A stretch of DNA of 64,000 bases from an uncultured Paracoccaceae bacterium (GTDB lineage: Bacteria > Pseudomonadota > Alphaproteobacteria > Rhodobacterales > Rhodobacteraceae). The position numbers were made by a program, and so were the translations under genes. The notes beneath the pieces were generated by a model. It was not told the DNA's origin. It was given only the letters and a program-made list of their open reading frames with translations, and did no database searches. The stretch is from assembly GCA_947498985.1 (NCBI GenBank), contig CANMMF010000004.1, positions 62,001-126,000 on the forward strand, in the 5' to 3' direction. This document shows, in pieces, positions 53,136 to 62,842 of the stretch (the first letter of the stretch is position 1; each line of letters opens with the position of its first letter).

Positions 53136-53151
53136 TTAACGACCGCGAAAC
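53136..53151 (+). promoter_or_regulatory. Degenerate CtrA-like site before fliG
   Basis: TTAA, 7 bp, then GAAAC. The CtrA consensus is TTAA-N7-TTAAC, so the second half matches only at AAC. CtrA controls flagellar genes in Rhodobacterales. Weak match, about 45 bp before the FliG start. Confidence 0.25.
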
Positions 53152-53193
53152 CTCGTTGCTTTAGCTCTGATCGCGTGACAACCGGAGCTGCAC

Positions 53194-54258
53194 ATGACAT
53201 CCATGCCCGCCCTCGCCAGCCTGCCGCCGCCCGTGCCACGGGGCGGGACAAAGGTTCTTTCGCGTCAGGCCAAGGCGGCCATCATCGTACAGTTCCTGCT
53301 CAACGAGGGCGCGGATGTTCCGCTATCCTCCCTGCCCGAGGACCAGCAGGCCGAGTTGACGCTCTTGCTGGGCAACATGCGCTATATCGACCGCGAAACG
53401 CTCAACGCTGTGGTGCAGGAATTTGCCGATGAGCTTGACGGCGTGGGTCTGAGTTTTCCCGGCGACATGGCGGGCGCGCTCAGCGCGCTTGACGGCAAGA
53501 TCAGTCCGCGGACCGCGATGCGCCTGCGCAAGGAGGCCGGTGTGCGCCAGACCGGCGACCCGTGGCTGCGGATCAACACGCTCGATGTCGAAAAACTCTG
53601 CGCGCTGGTGCAGTCCGAAAGCACCGAGGTCGCGGCGGTCATGATGTCGAAAATCGATGTCGCCAAGGCCGCGCAGGTGCTGGCGCGGCTGCCCGGCGAC
53701 CGCGCGCGACGGATCAGCTATGCGGTCTCGATGACCACCGGCGTGACGCCGGACGCGGTGGACCGCATCGGTCTGTCGATTGCCGCGCAGCTGGATGCCG
53801 AACCGCTCAAGGCGTTCTCCAAACGGCCCAATGAGCGGCTGGGCGCGATCCTCAATTACTCTCCGTCCGCCACGCGGGACGACCTGCTGCAAAGCCTCGA
53901 GGAGCAGGACGCGGGATTTGCCGATGCGGTGCGCAAGGCGATCTTCACATTTGCCAACATTCCGGTGCGGCTGAAGCCGGTGGATGTGCCCAAGATCCTG
54001 CGCGACGTGCCGCAGGATGTGCTCGCCACCGCTTTCGCCGCCGCTGCCGAAACCGACGAAAACCGCGCTGCCGTCGATTTCATCACCGAAAACATCTCCA
54101 AACGCATGTCGGGCGCCATCCAGGAAGAGGCCGGTGCGCTCGGCACGGTGAAGGGCAAGCAGGGCGAAAAGGCAATGTCGGCGGTGGTCAACGCCATCCG
54201 GGATCTGATCAATGCCGGCGAGATCGAGCTGCGCTCACCGGACGAGGAGGAGGAATAG
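53194..54258 (+). CDS. fliG: Flagellar motor switch protein FliG (orphan)
   Basis: 354 aa, the FliG length. The N-terminal domain (LSRQAKAAIIVQFLLNEG), the middle domain and a C-terminal armadillo-like part (FANIPVRLKPVDVPKILRDV) can be followed. The charged torque helix reads ISKRMSGAIQEEAGALGTVK, keeping the Arg, the acidic pair (EE for DD) and a basic residue (Lys for Arg297) that E. coli uses with MotA. GGAG lies upstream of the ATG. No other flagellar gene is in the window. It diverges from a receiver gene and may share control with it. Confidence 0.85.
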   Translation: MTSMPALASLPPPVPRGGTKVLSRQAKAAIIVQFLLNEGADVPLSSLPEDQQAELTLLLGNMRYIDRETLNAVVQEFADELDGVGLSFPGDMAGALSALDGKISPRTAMRLRKEAGVRQTGDPWLRINTLDVEKLCALVQSESTEVAAVMMSKIDVAKAAQVLARLPGDRARRISYAVSMTTGVTPDAVDRIGLSIAAQLDAEPLKAFSKRPNERLGAILNYSPSATRDDLLQSLEEQDAGFADAVRKAIFTFANIPVRLKPVDVPKILRDVPQDVLATAFAAAAETDENRAAVDFITENISKRMSGAIQEEAGALGTVKGKQGEKAMSAVVNAIRDLINAGEIELRSPDEEEE

Positions 54259-54330
54259 ACAGGCCCGACACGCTTGCCGGGCGCGCCGCTGCGACCTAAG
54301 ACATAAGGCGCAGAAAGGGGCGAGCTCAGC

Positions 54331-55269
54331 GTGGCACATTCGGAAAAGGACCCGGCCCCGCGCGGCGGATGGCGCGACAGGCTTGCCGACCGGGTGATCC
54401 GCGCGCTGATCTGGAGCGCGTTGCGATTGCCATGGCAGAGGCGCGTGGCGCTGATGGGCTGGATCGTCCGGCGCATCCTGGCCCCGCTGGCCGGATGGCA
54501 CAAACGCGCGCTGGCCAATCTGGATCACGTCTGGCCCGACATGGCGCAGGACGACAAGCACAGGATCGCCCGCGCCGTCGCCGACAATGCCGGGCGCACC
54601 ATGATCGAGAATTACGATGTCGCGGGCCTGCTTGACCGGATGAAGGACGCCCCCATCGCGGGCGACGGTCTGGCAGAGATCGAACGCGCCCGCAAAGACG
54701 GCCGCCCGGTGCTGTTCGTGACCGGACATTACGGCAATTTCGAAGCCCCGCGCGCGGCGCTGGTGTCGCGCGGCTACCGGATCGGAGGGCTCTACCGCCC
54801 GATGTCGAACCCCTATTTCAACACGCATTACGCCGCCAACATGCACGCGCTGAGCGATCCCGTCTTCGAGCAGGGCCGCCGCGGCACGATGGGCCTGCTC
54901 AAACACATCCGCGACGGCGGCATGGGCGTGTTGCTCTTCGATGTCTATGACAGTGCAGGCGTTGCCATCGATTTCATGGGCCAGCCCGCGCCGACGCTCA
55001 CCTCGGCTGCGGATATCGCGCTGCGCACCGGCGCGCTGCTTGTGCCGTTCTTCGGCATTCGCAAGGCTGACGGGGTGCATTTCGATGTGGTATTCGAGGC
55101 GCCCATTCCGCATGGCGACCCGGCGGAGATGATGCGCGCGGTCACGCAGAAACTGGAAGCCCGGATCCACGCCGATCCCGGTCAGTGGTTCTGGATCCAC
55201 CGCCGCTGGAAACCCAGGCGGCAGCAGAAACGTCAGCGCAAGCGGGCGGCGGCCACGATGGGGCCGTGA
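54331..55269 (+). CDS. Lipid A biosynthesis acyltransferase (LpxL/HtrB-like)
   Basis: 312 aa from a GTG at 54331. The catalytic HxxxxE is His133-Glu138 in GHYGNFE, near VLFVTGHYG. RPMSNPYF, GRRGTMGLLKHIRDGG and FFGIRK fit the LpxL/LpxM family (PF03279). The C-terminus is very basic (WKPRRQQKRQRKR). The enzyme adds a secondary acyl chain to the lipid A precursor at the inner membrane. Its 3' end overlaps the convergent DUF1223 gene by 37 bp. Confidence 0.88.
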   Translation: MAHSEKDPAPRGGWRDRLADRVIRALIWSALRLPWQRRVALMGWIVRRILAPLAGWHKRALANLDHVWPDMAQDDKHRIARAVADNAGRTMIENYDVAGLLDRMKDAPIAGDGLAEIERARKDGRPVLFVTGHYGNFEAPRAALVSRGYRIGGLYRPMSNPYFNTHYAANMHALSDPVFEQGRRGTMGLLKHIRDGGMGVLLFDVYDSAGVAIDFMGQPAPTLTSAADIALRTGALLVPFFGIRKADGVHFDVVFEAPIPHGDPAEMMRAVTQKLEARIHADPGQWFWIHRRWKPRRQQKRQRKRAAATMGP

Positions 55270-55931
55270 CCGGGTTCCTGCAGCAGCACGACAACCGGGC
55301 CGTCGCCGTCCAGCGCAACGGTCTTTTCAAGCGTCCCGCGCCCGTTCCATCGCGCCGCCACATCCCAGCCTTGCGCGACATGGCTGTATTTCAGGCTGCG
55401 GCCGGCATTCTCTCCGCGCTCGATCCTGACGGTTTCGCCGGGCAGATAGCGGATGATGTGAATGTCGCAAGGCTGCGTGCCGTCATGCAGCGATTGCGCC
55501 TTGATATGCAGCTTGCCGCCCTGGCGGGAAATCTCGAGCCGGACCTTGGGCGGTTTGGCCTGATGCGCGCGAATGATGTCGGTCACCTTCATCGGACGCG
55601 AGCCCACGACATCGTCGGCCCCGTTGATCACCATCTGCGGCGTATAGATCGTGCGCCAGCCACCGGCCCGGGCATAGCCTTTCTGGCGGCGGGTGAACTC
55701 GGGGCGCGCAAACTTGTCCTTCCAGCCGATGTAATCCCAGTAATCGACATGCAGGGCCAGAGCGATGACATCGTCGCGCTGCCCCAGCTCGGCCAGCAGC
55801 GCATCGGCGGGCGGACAGGACGAACAGCCCTGCGATGTGAAAAGCTCGACCACAACCGGGTTGTCCTCGGCCATCGCCGGTGCCGCGAGCATCGCCCAAA
55901 GCACCGCAAATCCCATCAAAACTCTGCGCAT
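55233..55931 (-). CDS. DUF1223 secreted thioredoxin-fold protein
   Basis: 232 aa. Signal peptide to about residue 21 (LWAMLAAPAMA). VVELFTSQGCSSCPPADALL carries the CxxC pair (Cys36, Cys39) of a thioredoxin-like fold. VDYWDYIGWKDKFA and YTPQMVINGADDVVGS are DUF1223 motifs. It probably has a redox role in the periplasm. The ATG at 55931 is supported by the signal peptide; the upstream frame is not. Overlaps the convergent acyltransferase gene. Confidence 0.88.
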   Translation of the reverse strand: MRRVLMGFAVLWAMLAAPAMAEDNPVVVELFTSQGCSSCPPADALLAELGQRDDVIALALHVDYWDYIGWKDKFARPEFTRRQKGYARAGGWRTIYTPQMVINGADDVVGSRPMKVTDIIRAHQAKPPKVRLEISRQGGKLHIKAQSLHDGTQPCDIHIIRYLPGETVRIERGENAGRSLKYSHVAQGWDVAARWNGRGTLEKTVALDGDGPVVVLLQEPGHGPIVAAARLR

Positions 55932-56072
55932 ATCCCACCGATCCTTTTCGCGTCCCCGACTAAAAGCTCTACGCAAACGCCGTTGAAATAACCAATCAAC
56001 GTTTTGAGAGAGCCCGTGAGAGCGTGCGTGATGCAACACTGCGCAGAGCGATCCTGGCGAAATTGTGTGCAA

Positions 56073-56082
56073 TGGTATACAA
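56073..56082. promoter_or_regulatory. TGGTATACAA site before acnA
   Basis: Similar to the palindrome at 48027-48035. It lies about 90 bp before the acnA start codon and 17 bp before a TTGATC that could be a -35 box. Speculative. Confidence 0.25.
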
Positions 56083-56173
56083 AATCGACGCACCCCCCTT
56101 GATCGGTGGCATCGCTTCAGGCAGATACAGGGTCAGCCAAGTCCCACATTCAGCCTGAAAAAGGGGAGACCTC

Positions 56174-58948
<2,775 letters not shown>

Positions 58949-58951
58949 TCC

Positions 58952-59341
58952 ATCCGCACGGCGCTGGTCACCGGGGGCTCTTCGGGGATCGGCGCCGCGA
59001 TTGTCCGGGATCTGGGAAAGGCGGGCCTGCGGCTCGCCTTTTCTTATGCGCGCGATGCGGAGGGCGCGCAGGCGCTGCTGCGGGATCTCGCGGCACAGGA
59101 CATCACCGCGCAGGCTTTTCAGGCCGACCTCTCCGCCCCCGAAGCGCCCGCCGCGTTGCATGGCGAAGTCACGCGGGCGCTGGATCCTGTGCAGGTGCTC
59201 GTGAAAAATGTGAGCCCCTTTGCCGCAACGCCGCTCGAGCCGGGGCTGAGCGCATCCGCCACACACGGAGCCCGACCCGGCCCGCTCTTTTGGCACAGGC
59301 CATTATGCATGCGCAGAAAAACGCCAATGACAGCGCCGTGA
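58952..59341 (+). pseudogene. Truncated SDR-family gene
   Basis: Directly after acnA and in the same frame: RTALVTGGSSGIGAAIV is a full SDR nucleotide motif, and FQADLS and VQVLVKNVSPFAATPLEPG continue the fold (usually DVLVNNA). After about residue 108 the similarity ends and the frame runs out at 59341, so the catalytic Tyr-x3-Lys half is gone. No ATG or GTG starts this region. It is a decayed gene; read-through from acnA is blocked by the TGA at 58946. Confidence 0.75.
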
Positions 59342-59428
59342 TTGGCGCCGGCGATTATTCCCCTCGTATGGTCCGCGCGAAAACACCAGCTTGCAAATCA
59401 AGCGAAAAAACCAGACCGGGGCCGAGCC

Positions 59429-59554
59429 ATGAAACTCCTGACCATCCTGCAAGCCTTTGCGCTGCTGATCCTTGCGGTGATCGGCGCCAGCGCGTCCGAT
59501 CCCGAAGCGGGCGCCTGCCCCGCCAACGAGGCTTCGCTGACCTGCGATCTTTGA
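59429..59554 (+). CDS. Possible small secreted peptide
   Basis: 41 aa. The ATG at 59429 opens MKLLTILQAFALLILAVIGASASDP, a possible signal peptide, with two Cys later (ACPANE, TCDL). No strong ribosome-binding site is seen (GGGGCCGAG). It lies just after the SDR remnant in otherwise noncoding DNA. It may be real or chance. Confidence 0.35.
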   Translation: MKLLTILQAFALLILAVIGASASDPEAGACPANEASLTCDL

Positions 59555-59710
59555 CGCGGCTCTGATCATCACGCGGGTCGCGCACCCGACCTCCCCCCGC
59601 ACTGACATCCGCTATCGGGCGTCACCTCGCCACTTGCTCACTATGGCACGGGCGAAGCCCGCGCCGCATCCAGCGCGCGCGTCAGCGCGCTCCGCCTGAC
59701 GGAAAAAACG

Positions 59711-60250
59711 CTAGCGCCCCAGCGCGCGTTCGAGCTCCGGCACAAAGCTCTGCTCGTAATGGCTGCCCACCAGCGGGCCCACATGTTTGTAAAGGATGGT
59801 CCCGTCGCCTGCGATGATGAAAGTCTCGGGCGGGCCGGTCACCCCCCATTCGATCGCCACACGTCCCACCGGATCCGAAGGCACCGCCATGAACGGGTTG
59901 TCATCCTCGGTCAGGTACCGGATCGCCTGTTCCGGCCGGTCCTTGTAGTTGACCCCGATGATCCGCAGCCCTTCCGCTTCCATCTTCAGCAAGCGCGGAT
60001 GTTCGGCGCGGCAGGGCGGGCACCAGCTGGCCCAGAAATTCACCAGGGTGACCTCGCCGCTGCGCAGCATGTCGTCATCTGCGGCCTCGAATCCGTCAAG
60101 CGCCGCGACCGGCAAAGCCGGTGCCTGCTTGCCCACAAAGCGCGATTCCAGCTCATCTGCGCCGTCGCGGAACATGCCCACATAGGCCATCACCGCAAAA
60201 GCCGCGAAGATCACCGGCGGCAGCACCATGAGCGGCGAGACCTTAGCCAT
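59711..60250 (-). CDS. ccmG: Thiol:disulfide interchange protein CcmG/HelX
   Basis: 179 aa. Membrane-anchored thioredoxin-fold protein that reduces apocytochrome c for heme ligation. One N-terminal anchor (LMVLPPVIFAAFAVMAYVG), then FWASWCPPCRAEHP (Cys77, Cys80). GVTGPPETFII is the CcmG cis-Pro segment. It overlaps ccmD by 8 bp and ends the ccm operon, as HelX does in Rhodobacter. Confidence 0.95.
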   Translation of the reverse strand: MAKVSPLMVLPPVIFAAFAVMAYVGMFRDGADELESRFVGKQAPALPVAALDGFEAADDDMLRSGEVTLVNFWASWCPPCRAEHPRLLKMEAEGLRIIGVNYKDRPEQAIRYLTEDDNPFMAVPSDPVGRVAIEWGVTGPPETFIIAGDGTILYKHVGPLVGSHYEQSFVPELERALGR

Positions 60251-60401
60251 CGCGGCCGCGCCCCGACTCGATCCGGTCCAGCTCCGCCTTGATGCGCCGC
60301 GCGCGCAGCACGCTCATCAGCACAAGCACGACAATCAGCAGCAGCGACACCGCGTAGGAACTCAGCACATAGCCCGCGTATTTGCCCAGCTCAGGCATCA
60401 T
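60243..60401 (-). CDS. ccmD: Heme exporter protein CcmD
   Basis: 52 aa, the size of the Rhodobacter ccmD (orf52). One membrane span (GYVLSSYAVSLLLIVVLVLMS) then a basic tail (RARRIKAELDRIE). It connects CcmC and CcmE. The first of two tandem ATG codons overlaps the ccmC stop (ATGA). Confidence 0.9.
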   Translation of the reverse strand: MMPELGKYAGYVLSSYAVSLLLIVVLVLMSVLRARRIKAELDRIESGRGRDG

Positions 60402-61126
60402 GCGGCCCGCTCCCGTGCCATCAGCGCGCGCGCCCGGCGGGCCCGGATCTCGGTCTGCGTGCGCAGGAAGACCAGCGCCACAAAGAGCAGCACAAACCCC
60501 GCGATGCTCACCAGCAGCGGGAAATAGAACACATCCGCCACGTTCTCTTCCTTGTCCAGCGACAGCGACGCGCCCTGGTGCAGGCCCTGGTTCCAGAAAT
60601 TCACCGCGTAACGGCTCAGCAGCGCAAAGACCGAGCCCACAAGGCACAGGATGGAGGTCAGATCGGCCGCCGTGTCGTCATTCTCGATCGCCTCCCAAAG
60701 CGCGATGTAGCCCAGATAGAACAGGAACAGGATCAGGAAGGAGGTCAGCCGCGGGTCCCAGACCCACCAGGTGCCCCACATCGGCTGGCCCCAGATCGCC
60801 CCCGTGGCCAGCGCGATCAGCGTCATCACCACCCCCACAGGCGCGGCGGCGCGCGCGGCCAGCGCGCTCACATGGTGGCGCCGCACGATCCAGATCAGCG
60901 AGGCGACCAGCATCATCAGCCAGGCGTTGATCGCCATCAGCGCCGAGGGCACGTGCAGATAGATGATCTTGACGGTCGAGCCTTGCCGGAAATCGTCCGG
61001 CGTAAAGAAGAACCCCCAGATCAGGCCCACCGCGAGGCAGATCACCGCCATCCACGAAATCCACGGCAAGACACGGTCCGTGGTGCGGATGAACTTGACC
61101 GGATTGGCATATTCCCAAAGCGACAT
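60398..61126 (-). CDS. ccmC: Heme exporter permease CcmC
   Basis: 242 aa, six spans. The heme-handling Trp-rich motif WGTWWVWDPRLTS lies near residue 119, with His residues in IYLHVPSA and NQGLHQGAS flanking it. It loads heme onto CcmE. It overlaps ccmD by 4 bp and lies 78 bp after ccmB. Confidence 0.95.
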   Translation of the reverse strand: MSLWEYANPVKFIRTTDRVLPWISWMAVICLAVGLIWGFFFTPDDFRQGSTVKIIYLHVPSALMAINAWLMMLVASLIWIVRRHHVSALAARAAAPVGVVMTLIALATGAIWGQPMWGTWWVWDPRLTSFLILFLFYLGYIALWEAIENDDTAADLTSILCLVGSVFALLSRYAVNFWNQGLHQGASLSLDKEENVADVFYFPLLVSIAGFVLLFVALVFLRTQTEIRARRARALMARERAA

Positions 61127-61204
61127 GATGCAGAGATATCCCTCTTTTGCGCAGGTTACACCTCAAATCCGCGACAGGTACAATAGGACGCAGCAGCGCC
61201 GGGC

Positions 61205-61861
61205 TCAGCGCAGGTTGATGCGCAAAACCGCCGCCGAGGCGAAGGGCAAAAGTGCAATGGCGCCAAAGCTGATCCCGGCCAGCATCAAAAGCGGCGTCTC
61301 GACCGCCAGCCCCCCGGCGCCGCGCCGCGCCACCTCTGCGCCAAAGATCAGCGTGGGCACGTAAAGCGGCAGCACCAGCAACGACAACAGCAGCCCGCCG
61401 CGCTTCAACCCCACCGTCAGCGCCGCCCCGAACGTGCCGATCACCGACAGCGCCGGTGTGCCAAGCGCCAGGCTGACCACAAGCCAGAGGTAGCCCTGCA
61501 TCGGCAGCGACAGCAGCACCCCCAGGACCGGCGCCAGCAACACCAGCGGCAGGCCCGTGGTGATCCAGTGCGCCAGCGCCTTGACGCTGACGATGCCCTC
61601 CATCGGCAGGGGGGCCGTGGCCAGCAGATCAAGCGAGCCGTCCTCCCAGTCCAGCGCCAGGATCCGGTCGAGCGACAGAAGACAGGCCAGCAGCGCGCCG
61701 ATCCAGAGCATGCCGGGCGCAATCCGCGCCAGCAGACCGGTCTCCGGGCCAACCCCGAAAGGCACCAGCACCGTCACGATCAGGAAAAACGCAAGGCCCA
61801 GCCCGAAGCCGCCCCCGGCCCGCACCGCCAGCTGCAGATCCCGGGTCAGCAGCGCGATCAC
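61205..61861 (-). CDS. ccmB: Heme exporter permease CcmB
   Basis: 218 aa with six spans. [25 protein letters not shown] and [28 protein letters not shown] are CcmB signatures. It forms the membrane part of the CcmAB ATPase that releases holo-CcmE. It overlaps ccmA by 4 bp. Confidence 0.95.
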   Translation of the reverse strand: MIALLTRDLQLAVRAGGGFGLGLAFFLIVTVLVPFGVGPETGLLARIAPGMLWIGALLACLLSLDRILALDWEDGSLDLLATAPLPMEGIVSVKALAHWITTGLPLVLLAPVLGVLLSLPMQGYLWLVVSLALGTPALSVIGTFGAALTVGLKRGGLLLSLLVLPLYVPTLIFGAEVARRGAGGLAVETPLLMLAGISFGAIALLPFASAAVLRINLR

Positions 61862-62472
61862 AGGAACGCCTCGTCCTGCAGGGCCGCGCGCGGTCGGGCG
61901 CGGCAGTTCGTGACGTCGAAAATCTCTGCCTCGTCCAGCCCCAGGTCAATATGGGTGGCCATCAGGGCCGCGCCGCCCGCCGCCAGATGCGCGCGCACGG
62001 CGTCGGCAAAAAGCGCCACCGACGCGGCATCAAGCGACACGGTCGGCTCGTCCAGCACCCAGACCGGACGCCCGGTCACCATCAGCCGCGCCAGCCCCAG
62101 CCGCCGCTTCTGCCCGGCCGAGAGCGTGCCCGCGGGACGCTCCTGCAGCGCCCCGAGATCGAACGCCGCAAGCGCCGGGGCGATGTCGCGCCCGCCAAAG
62201 ACCCGCGCCCAGAACCCGAGATTTTCGCGCACGGTCTGCATCGCCTTCAGCCCATCCGCATGGGCGGCATAGGCGATGCGCTCCCCCGCCCCGGTCAGAC
62301 TGCCCGACAGCGGCGGCTGCAACCCGGCCACCGTGCGCAAGAGCGTGGTCTTGCCCGATCCGTTCGGCCCGCGCAGCACCAGCGCGCGCCCGCCCTGCAG
62401 CGCAAAATTCAAGCCTTCCAGCACGGGTACGCCGCCGCGCGCAACGGCCAGATCGGTGACACGCAAATCCAT
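61858..62472 (-). CDS. ccmA: Heme exporter ATPase CcmA
   Basis: 204 aa. Walker [10 protein letters not shown] (35-43), signature [14 protein letters not shown] (SAGQ form of CcmA), Walker [13 protein letters not shown], and switch His in [10 protein letters not shown]. Together with CcmB it drives release of heme chaperone. It heads the ccm operon, which is separated from ntrX by 370 bp containing repeats. Confidence 0.95.
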   Translation of the reverse strand: MDLRVTDLAVARGGVPVLEGLNFALQGGRALVLRGPNGSGKTTLLRTVAGLQPPLSGSLTGAGERIAYAAHADGLKAMQTVRENLGFWARVFGGRDIAPALAAFDLGALQERPAGTLSAGQKRRLGLARLMVTGRPVWVLDEPTVSLDAASVALFADAVRAHLAAGGAALMATHIDLGLDEAEIFDVTNCRARPRAALQDEAFL

Positions 62473-62643
62473 GGCGCAGGCTTAATTCAAAACGCAGCAA
62501 AGAGGAAACCGGAAACCATGGCGCCGCACCCGCCAGAGGCTCACGCGACACCCGCGAGGCCTGACCCGGACCATCTCCGGTTGCCGCAGGCGGAGACAGC
62601 ATCCAAAGACCGGCCCCCACCGCTCCTGTCCCGGCGTCTGCGG

Positions 62644-62773
62644 TTCAGAAATACTTCGGGGGGAAGCCGCCTCTGGCGGCCCGGGGGGAAGCTGCCTCTG
62701 GCGGCCCGGGGGGAAGCCGCCGCTGGCGGCCCGGGGGGAAGCCGCTGCTGGCGGCCCGGGGGCAGCGCCCCCC
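62644..62773 (-). repeat. Dispersed intergenic palindromic element, expanded copy I
   Basis: On the minus strand it opens with GGGGGC-GCT-GCCCCC, has four 25-bp middle units in place of one, and ends CCCCCCGAAGTATTTCTGAACCG, like copies A and H. Confidence 0.8.
62658..62757. repeat. Four 25-bp tandem repeats
   Basis: Units begin at 62658, 62683, 62708 and 62733, all exactly 25 bp: a G-run and AA, then a hairpin of the form GCCGCC-nnn-GGCGGC, then CC. Units differ at two or three positions inside the hairpin. Confidence 0.9.
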
Positions 62774-62777
62774 ACCC

Positions 62778-62821
62778 GCGCGCCGCAGGCGCGCGCGGAT
62801 CGGATCGCCGAAGGCGATCCG
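62778..62821 (-). terminator. Two hairpins behind ntrX
   Basis: GCGCGCC-GCA-GGCGCGC (62778-62794) and CGGATCGCC-GAA-GGCGATCCG (62801-62821; 9-bp perfect stem). They lie 22 bp past the ntrX stop. No U-run follows. Confidence 0.55.
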
Positions 62822-62842
62822 AAACCTCAAGACCGATCCCGA

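Larger units (their letters stand above)
62473..62842. other. 370-bp gap of repeats between ntrX and ccmA
   Basis: It holds no gene. 62644-62773 is an expanded copy of the intergenic element, and 62778-62821 holds two hairpins behind ntrX. The 170 bp next to ccmA should contain the ccm promoter; I see no convincing -35/-10 pair. Confidence 0.6.

Noticed and set aside
62658-62757. CRISPR array
   Set aside because: The 25-bp units are contiguous with no spacers, and no cas gene is present.
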